A DNA stretch of 64,000 nucleotides from Auanema rhodensis (GCA_964057225.1 OZ059894.1:8318131-8382130); one strand, 5' to 3'; positions 21,719-29,429 are shown, counted from the first letter of the stretch. Numbers and translations: made by a program. Notes: generated by a model not told the origin, from the sequence alone.

Positions 21719-21913
21719 AAATATTTTTGGTTTCCACAGTTCCAATTAAGCAAAATTAAAATTTTAATTCATCTACTTACAATCTCATTCATAAATTTTC
21801 TAGAAGGATTGGATAAGATAGACCAGAACATCAGAAAATATGGATCATTGACTGATGTAAAACAGAAGTAGAATTTCTTGAACCTTCACAAGTCTAGATT
21901 GTTAAGTATATGT

Positions 21914-21933
21914 GCTTCCGTGGCGCAATAGGC

Positions 21934-21965
<32 letters not shown>

Positions 21966-21986
21966 ATTCGAGCCCACCCGGGAGCG
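21914..21986 (+). tRNA. tRNA-Asn(GTT), G53A variant
   Basis: G53A; 271-bp unit. Confidence 0.82.
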
Positions 21987-22184
21987 AAATATTTTTGGTT
22001 TCCACAGTTCCAATTAAGCTTCAAATTGAGCAAAATTAAAATTTTAATTCCTCTACTTACGATCTCATTCATAAATTTTCTAGAAGGATTGGATAAAATA
22101 GACCAGAACATCAGAAAATATGGATCATCGACTGATCTAAAACAGAAGTAGAACCTTCACAAGTCTAGATTGTTGAGTATATGT

Positions 22185-22204
22185 GCTTCCGTGGCGCAAT
22201 AGGC

Positions 22205-22236
<32 letters not shown>

Positions 22237-22257
22237 ATTCGAGCCCACCCGGGAGCG
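22185..22257 (+). tRNA. tRNA-Asn(GTT), G53A variant
   Basis: G53A; 259-bp unit. Confidence 0.82.
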
Positions 22258-22443
22258 AAATATTTTTGGTTTCCACAGTTCCAATTAAGCAAAATTAAAA
22301 TTTTAATTCATCTACTTACAATCTCATTCATAAATTTTCTAGAAGGATTGGATAAGATAGACCAGAACATCAGAAAATATGGATCATCGACTGATCTAAA
22401 ACAGAAGTAGAACCTTCACAAGTCTAGATTGTTGAGTATATGT

Positions 22444-22463
22444 GCTTCCGTGGCGCAATAGGC

Positions 22464-22495
<32 letters not shown>

Positions 22496-22516
22496 ATTCG
22501 AGCCCACCCGGGAGCG
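22444..22516 (+). tRNA. tRNA-Asn(GTT), G53A variant
   Basis: G53A; 259-bp unit. Confidence 0.82.
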
Positions 22517-22702
22517 AAATATTTTTGGTTTCCACAGTTCCAATTAAGCAAAATTAAAATTTTAATTCCTCTACTTACGATCTCATTCATAAATTTTCTA
22601 GAAGGATTGGATAAGATAGACCAGAACATCAGAAAATATGGATCATCGACTGATCTAAAACAGAAGTAGAACCTTCACAAGTCTAGATTGTTGAGTATAT
22701 GT

Positions 22703-22722
22703 GCTTCCGTGGCGCAATAGGC

Positions 22723-22754
<32 letters not shown>

Positions 22755-22775
22755 ATTCGAGCCCACCCGGGAGCG
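22703..22775 (+). tRNA. tRNA-Asn(GTT), G53A variant
   Basis: G53A; 259-bp unit. Confidence 0.82.
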
Positions 22776-22961
22776 AAATATTTTTGGTTTCCACAGTTCC
22801 AATTAAGCAAAATTAAAATTTTAATTCCTCTACTTACGATCTCATTCATAAATTTTCTAGAAGGATTGGATAAGATAGACCAGAACATCAGAAAATATGG
22901 ATCATTGACTGATCTAAAACAGAAGTAGAAACTTCACAAGTCTAGATTTTTGAGAGTATGT

Positions 22962-22981
22962 GCTTCCGTGGCGCAAAAGGC

Positions 22982-23017
<36 letters not shown>

Positions 23018-23034
23018 GAGCCCACCCGGGAGCG
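22962..23034 (+). tRNA. tRNA-Asn(GTT), T16A variant
   Basis: T16A with T4 terminator; 271-bp unit. Confidence 0.9.
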
Positions 23035-23232
23035 AAACATTTTCGATTTCCACAGTTCAAATTAAGCTTCAAATTGAGCAAAATTAAAATTTTAATTCCT
23101 CTACTCACGATCTCATTCATAAATTTTCTAGAAGGATTGGATAAGATAGACCAGAACATCAGAAAATATGGATCATTGACTGATCTAAAACAGAAGTAGA
23201 ACCTTCACAAGTCTAGATTGTTGAGTATATGT

Positions 23233-23252
23233 GCTTCCGTGGCGCAATAGGC

Positions 23253-23288
<36 letters not shown>

Positions 23289-23305
23289 GAGCCCACCCGG
23301 GAGCG
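23233..23305 (+). tRNA. tRNA-Asn(GTT)
   Basis: Consensus copy; 268-bp unit. Confidence 0.93.
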
Positions 23306-23500
23306 AAATATTTTTGGTTTCCACAGTTCCAATTAAGCAAAATTAAAATTTTAATTCATCTACTTACAATCTCATTCATAAATTTTCTAGAAGGATTGGA
23401 TAAGATAGACCAGAACATGAGAAAATATGGATCATTGACTGATGTAAAACAGAAGTAGAATTTCTTGAACCTTCACAAGTCTAGATTGTTAAGTATATGT

Positions 23501-23520
23501 GCTTCCGTGGCGCAATAGGC

Positions 23521-23556
<36 letters not shown>

Positions 23557-23573
23557 GAGCCCACCCGGGAGCG
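23501..23573 (+). tRNA. tRNA-Asn(GTT)
   Basis: Consensus copy; T7 terminator; 271-bp unit; left arm of the inverted duplication. Confidence 0.93.
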
Positions 23574-23771
23574 AAATTTTTTTGGTTTCCACAGTTCCAA
23601 TTAAGCTTCAAATTAAGCAAAATTAAAATTTTGATTCATCTACTTACGATCTCATTCATAAATTTTCTAGAAGGATTGGATAAGATAGACCAGAACATCA
23701 GAAAATATGGATCATTGACTGATCTAAAACAGAAGTAGAAACTTCACAAGTCTAGATTGTTGAGTATATGT

Positions 23772-23791
23772 GCTTCCGTGGCGCAATAGGC

Positions 23792-23827
<36 letters not shown>

Positions 23828-23844
23828 GAGCCCACCCGGGAGCG
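23772..23844 (+). tRNA. tRNA-Asn(GTT)
   Basis: Consensus copy; T7 terminator; 270-bp unit whose spacer has private changes (AAATTATGG, TTGCTG, AACAAAAG) shared only in mirror image with the unit at 24464. Confidence 0.93.
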
Positions 23845-24041
23845 AAATTTTTTTGGTTTCCACAGTTCCAATTAAGCTTCAAATTAAGCAAAATTAAAAT
23901 TTTAATTCATCTACTTACGATCTCATTCATAAATTTTCTAGAAGGATTGGATAAGATAGACCAGAACATCAGAAATTATGGATCATTGCTGATCTAAAAC
24001 AAAAGTAGAAACTTCACAAGTCTAGATTGTTGAGTATATGT

Positions 24042-24078
24042 GCTTCCGTGGCGCAATAGGCAGCGCGTTCGGCTGTTA
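24042..24078 (+). pseudogene. tRNA-Asn truncated at the orientation switch
   Basis: The first 37 nt of a consensus gene are present, up to and including the anticodon. The sequence then switches at 24078/24079 to opposite-strand spacer. The gene cannot form a tRNA, and only its A box remains. Confidence 0.92.
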
Positions 24079-24193
24079 TTATCTTATCCAATCCTTCTAG
24101 AAAATTTATGAATGAGATCGTAAGTAGATGAATCAAAATTTTAATTTTGCTTAATTTGAAGCTTAATTGGAACTGTGGAAACCAAAATTATTT

Positions 24194-24210
24194 CGCTCCC
24201 GGGTGGGCTC

Positions 24211-24246
<36 letters not shown>

Positions 24247-24266
24247 GCCTATTGAGCCACGGAAGC
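24194..24266 (-). tRNA. tRNA-Asn(GTT), G12T variant
   Basis: G12T makes a T-C mismatch in the D stem; T4 terminator. Its downstream spacer is cut short by the inversion junction. Confidence 0.82.
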
Positions 24267-24463
24267 ACATATACTCAACAATCTAGACTTGTGAAGTTTC
24301 TACTTTTGTTTTAGATCAGCAATGATCCATAATTTCTGATGTTCTGGTCTATCTTATCCAATCCTTCTAGAAAATTTATGAATGAGATCGTAAGTAGATG
24401 AATTAAAATTTTAATTTTGCTTAATTTGAAGCTTAATTGGAACTGTGGAAACCAAAAAAATTT

Positions 24464-24480
24464 CGCTCCCGGGTGGGCTC

Positions 24481-24516
<36 letters not shown>

Positions 24517-24536
24517 GCCTATTGCGCCACGGAAGC
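24464..24536 (-). tRNA. tRNA-Asn(GTT)
   Basis: Consensus copy; T7 terminator; 270-bp unit. Confidence 0.93.
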
Positions 24537-24734
24537 ACATATACTCAACAATCTAGACTTGTGAAGTTTCTACTTCTGTTTTAGATCAGTCAATGATCCA
24601 TATTTTCTGATGTTCTGGTCTATCTTATCCAATCCTTCTAGAAAATTTATGAATGAGATCGTAAGTAGATGAATCAAAATTTTAATTTTGCTTAATTTGA
24701 AGCTTAATTGGAACTGTGGAAACCAAAAAAATTT

Positions 24735-24751
24735 CGCTCCCGGGTGGGATC

Positions 24752-24787
<36 letters not shown>

Positions 24788-24807
24788 GCCTATTGCGCCA
24801 CGGAAGC
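24735..24807 (-). tRNA. tRNA-Asn(GTT), G59T variant
   Basis: G59T in the T loop gives a B box GGTTCGATCCC that still fits consensus; 271-bp unit. Confidence 0.9.
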
Positions 24808-25005
24808 ACATATACTCAACAATCTAGACTTGTGAAGTTTCTACTTTTGTTTTAGATCAGTCAATGATCCATATTTTCTGATGTTCTGGTCTATCTTATC
24901 CAATCCTTTTAGAAAATTTATGAATGAGATCGTAAGTAGATGAATTAAAATTTTAATTTTGCTTAATTTGAAGCTTAATTGGAACTGTGGAAACCAAAAA
25001 TATTT

Positions 25006-25022
25006 CGCTGCCGGGTGGGCTC

Positions 25023-25058
<36 letters not shown>

Positions 25059-25078
25059 GCCTATTGCGCCACGGAAGC
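25006..25078 (-). tRNA. tRNA-Asn(GTT), G69C variant
   Basis: G69C turns the T4-G69 wobble into a T-C mismatch in the acceptor stem; 271-bp unit. Confidence 0.85.
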
Positions 25079-25276
25079 ACATATACTCAACAATCTAGAC
25101 TTGTGAAGTTTCTACTTTTGTTTTAGATCAGTCAATGATCCATATTTTCTGATGTTTTGCTCTATCTTATCCAATCCTTCTAGAACATTTATGAATGAGA
25201 TCGTAAGTAGATGAATAAAAATTTTAATTTTGCTTAATTTGAAGCTTAATTGGAACTGTGGAAACCAAAAATACTT

Positions 25277-25294
25277 CGCTCCCGGGTGGGCTCA

Positions 25295-25329
<35 letters not shown>

Positions 25330-25349
25330 GCCTATTGCGCCACGGAAGC
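25277..25349 (-). tRNA. tRNA-Asn(GTT), C56T variant
   Basis: C56T removes a near-invariant base of T loop and B box (GGTTTGA); 271-bp unit. Confidence 0.8.
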
Positions 25350-25547
25350 ACATATACTCAACAATCTAGACTTGTGAATTTTCTACTTCTGTTTTAGATC
25401 AGTCAATGATCCATATTTTCTGATGTTCTGGTCTATCTTATCCAATCCTTCTAGAAAATTTATGAATGAGATCGTAAGTAGATGAATCAAAATTTTAATT
25501 TTGCTTAATTTGAAGCTTAATTGGAACTGTGGAAACCAAAAAAATTT

Positions 25548-25564
25548 CGCTCCCGGGTGGGCTC

Positions 25565-25600
<36 letters not shown>

Positions 25601-25620
25601 GCCCATTGCGCCACGGAAGC
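25548..25620 (-). tRNA. tRNA-Asn(GTT), A17G variant
   Basis: D loop is AATGGGCA; T7 terminator; 271-bp unit. Confidence 0.9.
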
Positions 25621-25818
25621 ACATATACTCAACAATCTAGACTTGTGAATTTTCTACTTCTGTTTTAGATCAGTCAATGATCCATATTTTCTGATGTTCT
25701 GGTCTATCTTATCCAATCCTTCTAGAAAATTTATGAAAGAGATCGTAAGTAGATGAATCAAAATTTTAATTTTGCTTAATTTGAAGCTTAATTGGAACTG
25801 TGGAAACCAAAAATACTT

Positions 25819-25836
25819 CGCTCCCGGGTGGGCTCA

Positions 25837-25871
<35 letters not shown>

Positions 25872-25891
25872 GCCCATTGCGCCACGGAAGC
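25819..25891 (-). tRNA. tRNA-Asn(GTT), C56T and A17G, abutting the insertion
   Basis: The gene body is complete but the element inserted 2 bp from its first base, so its native 5' flank now lies 3.5 kb away at 29426 onward. The 4-bp target duplication includes the first two bases of the gene. C56T weakens the B box. Confidence 0.8.
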
Positions 25892-25893
25892 AC
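25890..25893. repeat. Target-site duplication GCAC, left
   Basis: Matches 29426-29429. In intact units GCAC occurs once, at GGAAGCACATATAC, spanning the 5' end of the - strand tRNA gene. Confidence 0.85.
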
Positions 25894-26238
25894 CGTTCCG
25901 TTACGCTCCTGCGTCGATAATATAAACCATTGTAGTTTATACTATGACGCGCATAGTATTCCTTGGTGTAGCGGTAAGGAATAAAGAGCATAAGGTCAAT
26001 CATAAGATAAAAGAGAGAAAGATTTATTGGCATGAAACTACAACAATAATATACAAAGATAAAGATACAATACAATAAGATAAATATAAGTATAAAGACT
26101 AAACTACAAGCCGTCCATGAGCTTGCTAAGAGGCGAACTCCCGACCAAGGGAACGAGGGAAGGCGGAGCCATTCCTCGGTCCTCTGGTCGTCTGGCTCTA
26201 ACCCTTCAGCTACATATATGGGGAGTCCGAATGGAACG
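25894..26238 (-). repeat. Terminal direct repeat A (345 bp)
   Basis: Nearly identical to 29081-29425; the one difference is TTATTGGC here and TTATTAGC there. Read on +, it opens with three back-to-back perfect stems: TATAAAC/GTTTATA (25921-25927/25935-25941), ATACTATG/CATAGTAT (25939-25946/25952-25959) and TATTCCTT/AAGGAATA (25957-25964/25976-25983). AATAAA occurs on both strands (+ 25980-25985, - 26023-26028), and a CATATATG palindrome lies near the other end (26212-26219 region). The 100-aa-plus open frame on - is not similar to any family I recognise. Confidence 0.88.
25964..25974 (+). promoter_or_regulatory. A-box-like site in terminal repeat A
   Basis: TGGTGTAGCGG fits the Pol III A-box pattern TRGYNNANNGG and sits in the loop of the third stem. 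I see no B box downstream on the same strand, so an active Pol III promoter is not supported. Confidence 0.25.
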
Positions 26239-26251
26239 TGCCCTTTCAAAG
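26239..26251 (-). other. Candidate polypurine tract
   Basis: On the - strand CTTTGAAAGGGCA lies directly before repeat A, where the tract priming plus-strand synthesis would be if the element reads on -. It is short and ends in CA, so support is weak. Confidence 0.3.
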
Positions 26252-26876
26252 ATTTTTCGCGTCCGCGCGATATAAAGAGTTTTTAGTGTATATGTAGCTG
26301 AGTTTCAGAGTCTAGGAGTTTACAATTAAAATTAAAAGTTTTAAAATCTACATGTAGAAAGATATTTAAATGGTATTAATAGGTTTCTTTATGGTATTAA
26401 GATAGAATTTGAATACAATAATGGGTTTTATGTTATTTTGTAACGGAGGATTAGAAAAATAAATTTAGTCATTGTAGTACTGTAATAAAAAAAAATTGTT
26501 CCATGAATTTGAGATTTATGTGAGATAATAAGGAATTATTCAACTTTTTGCGTGCATGGTTACTCGTATCCTAATGATGATGGGGATAAAGATTTTTAGT
26601 TATTAATTGTTTTCGTCTTCATGTGTCTCTCTGAATGAATCCTTGAGTACTAATGGAGGCTACCACTCAGATGGGGTGTGGCTTAGGCGCCTGCCAATTT
26701 TCGTCTCTTCTTGGAGATACATATGGAGCTCAATTTAGTGCGATAGACTATCTCTATCATCGTAAAGAAGTACGGTAGCCTATTATTTATATTATATTTT
26801 CACTTATTCCTTATTTTTGGTTGTTTATTCTCTTAATCTCTCATCAAAATTTTTCTAATTCACCGTTACTTTCATT
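26239..26876. other. Element interior, left part, no gene seen
   Basis: AT-rich sequence with only short open frames on both strands. I recognise no motif. Confidence 0.6.
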
Positions 26877-27350
26877 TTACAATCTACAGAAAAGAAAAGA
26901 ATGTATATAAAAAATTTTTCTGTCGTCGGCTATGATGAAGTCCGGATCTTCGTAGGTGTCGTCAGAAGGTGAATATGTTCCTTCTCGGGGAGTATAAAAC
27001 TGGTCGACTTGCGACTTCGGCTTCTCGGCTGGTTGGTGCGGTTTTTCTATTTGAACACTAAGAAGTCGGGTACGGCTTCTGCGACGACTTGCGACAGTAG
27101 CGTCACTGTTGGTATCGGACGGGTAAAGGGCTCGGAAAGCCGATGAGAATCTTTTGGCCACCGTTATAGGACTCTTGGTTTGGAAAACCCGAGAATGGTG
27201 AGCTACGTGTGGGATGTTGACGTAAGGTGCGTAAGATTCTTTTAGATGTGTGTTGGGAGAGAGAAAGATTCGGGAGCAATAGGATTTTCGTGCTTCGCTG
27301 GGCGATGCGGAGGGTAAATGAGAGGGAGTTTTCCAAATTTTGGCCAACAA
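26877..27350 (-). CDS. Uncharacterised open frame without Met (157 codons)
   Basis: The frame stays open for 157 codons in AT-rich DNA, but it begins at TTG and contains no ATG-encoded Met, so as a protein it could only be an internal or terminal exon or a decayed fragment. The composition is coding-like: a basic stretch SRRRSRTR near residues 88-95 followed by a Pro/Lys-rich and then acidic segment EDPDFIIADD. On the - strand reading proposed for the element it would lie in the latter half of the interior. I recognise no family, and a capsid-type (Gag) remnant is a guess only. Confidence 0.22.
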   Translation of the reverse strand: MLAKIWKTPSHLPSASPSEARKSYCSRIFLSPNTHLKESYAPYVNIPHVAHHSRVFQTKSPITVAKRFSSAFRALYPSDTNSDATVASRRRSRTRLLSVQIEKPHQPAEKPKSQVDQFYTPREGTYSPSDDTYEDPDFIIADDRKIFYIHSFLFCRL

Positions 27351-27580
27351 TCTGACTCCGCCTATCTACCGTAAGCTTATTATAGTTAATGGTGTTTATC
27401 TTTTCTCAAAAACTATTTTTATCCGCTCTTGCACTTTCCGCTTGTACTTCCTTTAATTTCTCTCTTCACTAGTAGCTTTCAATCATGTTTTTGTCCCAAT
27501 TTTTTCTCTTGTTTACCAAGCTAGATTTTATTATTTTTGAGAGCTAAGAATTCATAAAAATGAGCGTCTAGCCTACTGGA

Positions 27581-28095
27581 ATGACCTTTGTCATGCAAAA
27601 GCTGTATGACGTTATTGTCTTTTATGATGCTGAAGAGAGATTGGCTTATAGGCCCCATCCTGATATAGTATTAATGGTTGGTGCATTAGTCAATTTCAGT
27701 ATTTTCTTTTGCTATTTTAGTTTATTGAGGATCTGCAAATGTTCTATTTGGGCAGGGGCCTCGTTAATTTTTCCGCTATGGCGGAAATTGCGCCCGAGAT
27801 TGAGCTCGTAGGGCGTCTCTGCCTCCGTGACCTCTGCGCGCATTCTTATGCCGCTCTCCCGTGTGGACTTGTAGGAAGTCCCTGGAGATGGTATACCGAG
27901 AGGCAGCCTTTATTCTATGAATTATTATGTAAAATTTTGTTTAAAATTTATGTATGTTATGATAGCTCTTCGCTTGGATTGCAGCTGAGGGCCTCACTGG
28001 GGAGAGAGTATCCCGAATACCTCACCCCCAGTTACGAGCCTATCTCTCTTGTTGCAGAGTTTGAGAGACAGCTAGCTTTCAAGTGGGGATTTTGA
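27581..28095 (+). CDS. Possible spliced gene of unknown function
   Basis: An ATG at 27581 opens a frame that can be joined to the frame ending at TGA 28093-28095 by removing 27668-27720. That 53-bp stretch begins GTATTA and ends in a T-rich tract plus TTTTAG. The splice keeps phase, reading ...HPDI then FIEDLQ..., and gives about 153 residues. AATAAA follows the stop by 3 bases (28099-28104). A second possible intron (about 27929-27984, GTAAAA...TTGCAG) would change the C-terminus. Alternatively the two frames are separate or noise. I recognise no domain. It lies antisense to the favoured element orientation, so it could be a captured host gene fragment. Confidence 0.3.
27668..27720 (+). other. 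Candidate 53-bp intron
   Basis: GT...AG ends, a pyrimidine-rich stretch TTTTCTTTTGC before the acceptor, and exact phase agreement of the flanking frames. Confidence 0.3.
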
Positions 28096-28098
28096 CTG

Positions 28099-28104
28099 AA
28101 TAAA
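28099..28104 (+). promoter_or_regulatory. AATAAA poly(A) signal
   Basis: Lies 3 bases past the stop at 28095 and is followed by GT-rich then T-rich sequence, the usual layout of a Pol II 3' end. Confidence 0.35.
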
Positions 28105-29080
28105 GCTTGTACTCTGTGTTTTTATTTTTATGCGCTTTGCTCTGTTTTCGTCAAGAAAATGGACTTATGTTTTCAATCTTTTCCTCATTCTTTTTCCCTT
28201 AAATAGCATGTTTTGCTCAAAATGTTTTCGACATTGTGCATGCTAATGAGGTTTGAGGAGAGTTATTGAAAAGGCTGTCCTTTTTCTCGATCAAAATAAG
28301 CAAAAGTGCGTTTTCCTAAGCGAATTTCTTTTTAAAATGAGAAAAATACGTCTATTTTTAAACATTTCCCATTTACTTAGGATTACTTTAGGAGATAAGG
28401 GGTATCTTATGAGTTGAAACAACGAAATGATTTGAGGAAGGTGACATAATCTACGGGGATAAAATCCGTAGCAGTTATGCTTCCGCCAACTTGACCTGAC
28501 TGTCAAATAAGAGCTGAGAAGTCTTAATGCAGATTTACCAGGCTTTTTCGGACTAGTGTGGTCTCTTTTTATATTCAATTTATGTAACCGTTTTTGGTTT
28601 CCCGCAAAATAATATGTAAAATGATCTTTTACGTCTGAATATAATAATTTTTCAAAATTCTAGTCCTGACCACAAAATATACAAACTATAATCAATTGCA
28701 CGCGTCTTTTAAATTTTTGTTCCGATAATCAAACTTCTCTATGCCCAAAAAAATGTGAACAATTATAATTTCTCGTTTGGCGAAAGTGTCCTCTATTTCA
28801 ATCCAAACGTCCTCAAAATGGCATGAGAAGCGGTACAAGATACGATATAGAAAAGGGTGGATATTCAGACGGTTTTAAATTGAGGACGGCGGGCAAAAAT
28901 TTTATGGGTCCTATCTCGCATTTAAGCGAGATCCCTTGTATCTGTACCTTAAAACAAATTGGCGCCTTCATTTTGTTGTTTCAAGTGGAGGAATTTATAA
29001 TTTAGAATGCAAAAATGGACTTTTACAATAAAAAAAAAATTTTTTTTTTTTCAAAAGATGAGTTCGAGGTGGAACCTCCA
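28105..29080. other. Element interior, right part, no supported gene
   Basis: Holds weak open frames only (- 28291-28578, 95 codons; + 28823-29005, 60 codons), neither recognised. A perfect hairpin ATCTCGC/GCGAGAT (28913-28919/28926-28932) and an A10/T12 run around 29031-29051 are the visible structures. Confidence 0.5.
29068..29080 (-). other. Candidate primer-binding site
   Basis: On - the sequence TGGAGGTTCCACC starts directly after repeat B, as a site pairing with a tRNA 3' CCA end would. It does not match tRNA-Asn of this array, and it is itself part of a small inverted repeat, so the assignment is tentative. Confidence 0.3.
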
Positions 29081-29425
29081 CGTTCCGTTACGCTCCTGCG
29101 TCGATAATATAAACCATTGTAGTTTATACTATGACGCGCATAGTATTCCTTGGTGTAGCGGTAAGGAATAAAGAGCATAAGGTCAATCATAAGATAAAAG
29201 AGAGAAAGATTTATTAGCATGAAACTACAACAATAATATACAAAGATAAAGATACAATACAATAAGATAAATATAAGTATAAAGACTAAACTACAAGCCG
29301 TCCATGAGCTTGCTAAGAGGCGAACTCCCGACCAAGGGAACGAGGGAAGGCGGAGCCATTCCTCGGTCCTCTGGTCGTCTGGCTCTAACCCTTCAGCTAC
29401 ATATATGGGGAGTCCGAATGGAACG
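29081..29425 (-). repeat. Terminal direct repeat B (345 bp)
   Basis: Second copy, same orientation and same length as repeat A, with the same stems 3187 bp further on. Confidence 0.88.
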
Positions 29426-29429
29426 GCAC
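29426..29429. repeat. Target-site duplication GCAC, right
   Basis: Second copy, directly continued by the array sequence ATATACTCAAC that should precede the gene at 25819-25891. Confidence 0.85.

Larger units (their letters stand above)
18719..24030 (+). repeat. 2656-bp tandem duplication (ten units)
   Basis: The series from 18719 to 21374 recurs from 21375 with constant offset, including T16A, G53A and T7-terminator copies. Confidence 0.88.
13283..24041 (+). repeat. Higher-order repeat 3 with internal duplications
   Basis: Same order again at an offset of about 6000 bp. It is expanded by a 1295-bp tandem duplication of five units and a 2656-bp duplication of ten units. Confidence 0.88.
23501..24041. 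repeat. Left arm of inverted duplication
   Basis: Two units that recur in reverse complement at 24267-24807, including three private spacer changes and the T7 terminators. Similarity beyond this is only that of ordinary array units: the unit left of 23501 has the 9-bp insert and GTTAAG flank, and the matching right-hand unit does not. Confidence 0.88.
1..24078 (+). repeat. Left tRNA-Asn tandem array, genes on + strand
   Basis: This block holds 91 full tRNA-Asn(GTT) genes plus one partial gene at each end. Each unit is a 73-nt gene followed by an AT-rich spacer of about 186 or 198 bp. The 12-bp difference is an extra TTCAAATTGAGC-like segment that tandemly duplicates the neighbouring AATTAAGC spacer sequence. 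A further 9-bp insert near the spacer end makes the 268-bp units. Spacer order from the gene is: T-run, a 16-bp perfect palindrome AATTAAAATTTTAATT, a TTCTAGAA palindrome, then a conserved 5' flank ending in GAGTATATGT directly before the next gene. In the gene entries, unit length means gene plus its downstream spacer. No protein gene is supported here. Confidence 0.97.
24042..24266. other. Inversion junction between the convergent arrays
   Basis: The + strand gene at 24042 breaks off after 37 nt and is joined with little or no homology to spacer of a - strand unit that begins partway through. The remaining unit then ends in the - strand gene 24194-24266. The left and right flanking units mirror each other about the point 24154 (24042 pairs with 24266, 23772 with 24536, 23501 with 24807). 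This is the asymmetric centre expected of an inverted duplication. Confidence 0.9.
24267..24807. repeat. Right arm of inverted duplication
   Basis: Reverse-complement copy of 23501-24041. One difference noted is G59T in the gene at 24735. Confidence 0.88.
24079..25893 (-). repeat. Right tRNA-Asn array, part 1, genes on - strand
   Basis: Seven full genes in 270-271-bp units lie between the orientation-switch junction and the inserted element. This stretch is unusually rich in altered genes: six of the seven differ from consensus, including changes at G12, C56, G59 and G69. That suggests relaxed constraint or poor homogenisation next to the junction and the insertion. Confidence 0.96.
25894..29425 (-). 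mobile_element. Young non-autonomous LTR-type element
   Basis: Two 345-bp direct repeats (25894-26238 and 29081-29425) differ at one base and enclose 2842 bp of sequence unrelated to the array. The outer ends form the inverted repeat CGTTCC...GGAACG, and the element is flanked by the direct 4-bp repeat GCAC, which is present once in uninterrupted units. This is the signature of integrase-mediated LTR insertion with a 4-bp stagger. A TGG-starting candidate primer site beside the right repeat and a purine stretch beside the left one favour the - strand as sense, but both are weak. No reverse transcriptase, RNase H, integrase, protease or transposase is visible, so it would depend on a helper. 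The ends lack the usual TG...CA. The near identity of the repeats implies recent insertion. Confidence 0.8.

Noticed and set aside
1-24078. CRISPR-like regular spacing of repeats
   Set aside because: The repeated part is a complete tRNA gene and the intervening sequence is itself repeated, not unique. There are no cas genes, and the tRNA type is eukaryotic.
24311-24538. Bacterial or organellar tRNA operon
   Set aside because: No encoded CCA, Pol III-type boxes and T-run terminators, metazoan-type tRNA-Asn, and a single isoacceptor.
25894-26238. Hammerhead ribozyme in the 345-bp repeat, as in retrozymes
   Set aside because: Size and 4-bp target duplication fit a retrozyme, but I find no CTGANGA...GAAA core on either strand.
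25854-26249. 131-codon - strand frame in terminal repeat A (and its 139-codon partner in repeat B)
   Set aside because: It begins outside the repeat by chance on each side, crosses the element boundary into a tRNA gene in copy A, and resembles no family I know. Better explained as non-coding LTR sequence.
28291-28578. 95-codon - strand frame inside the element
   Set aside because: No recognisable domain, unremarkable composition, and no supporting signals.
29068-29080. Primer site for the array's own tRNA-Asn
   Set aside because: A site pairing with this tRNA's 3' end would read TGGCGCTCCCGGG. The sequence next to the repeat reads TGGAGGTTCCACC.
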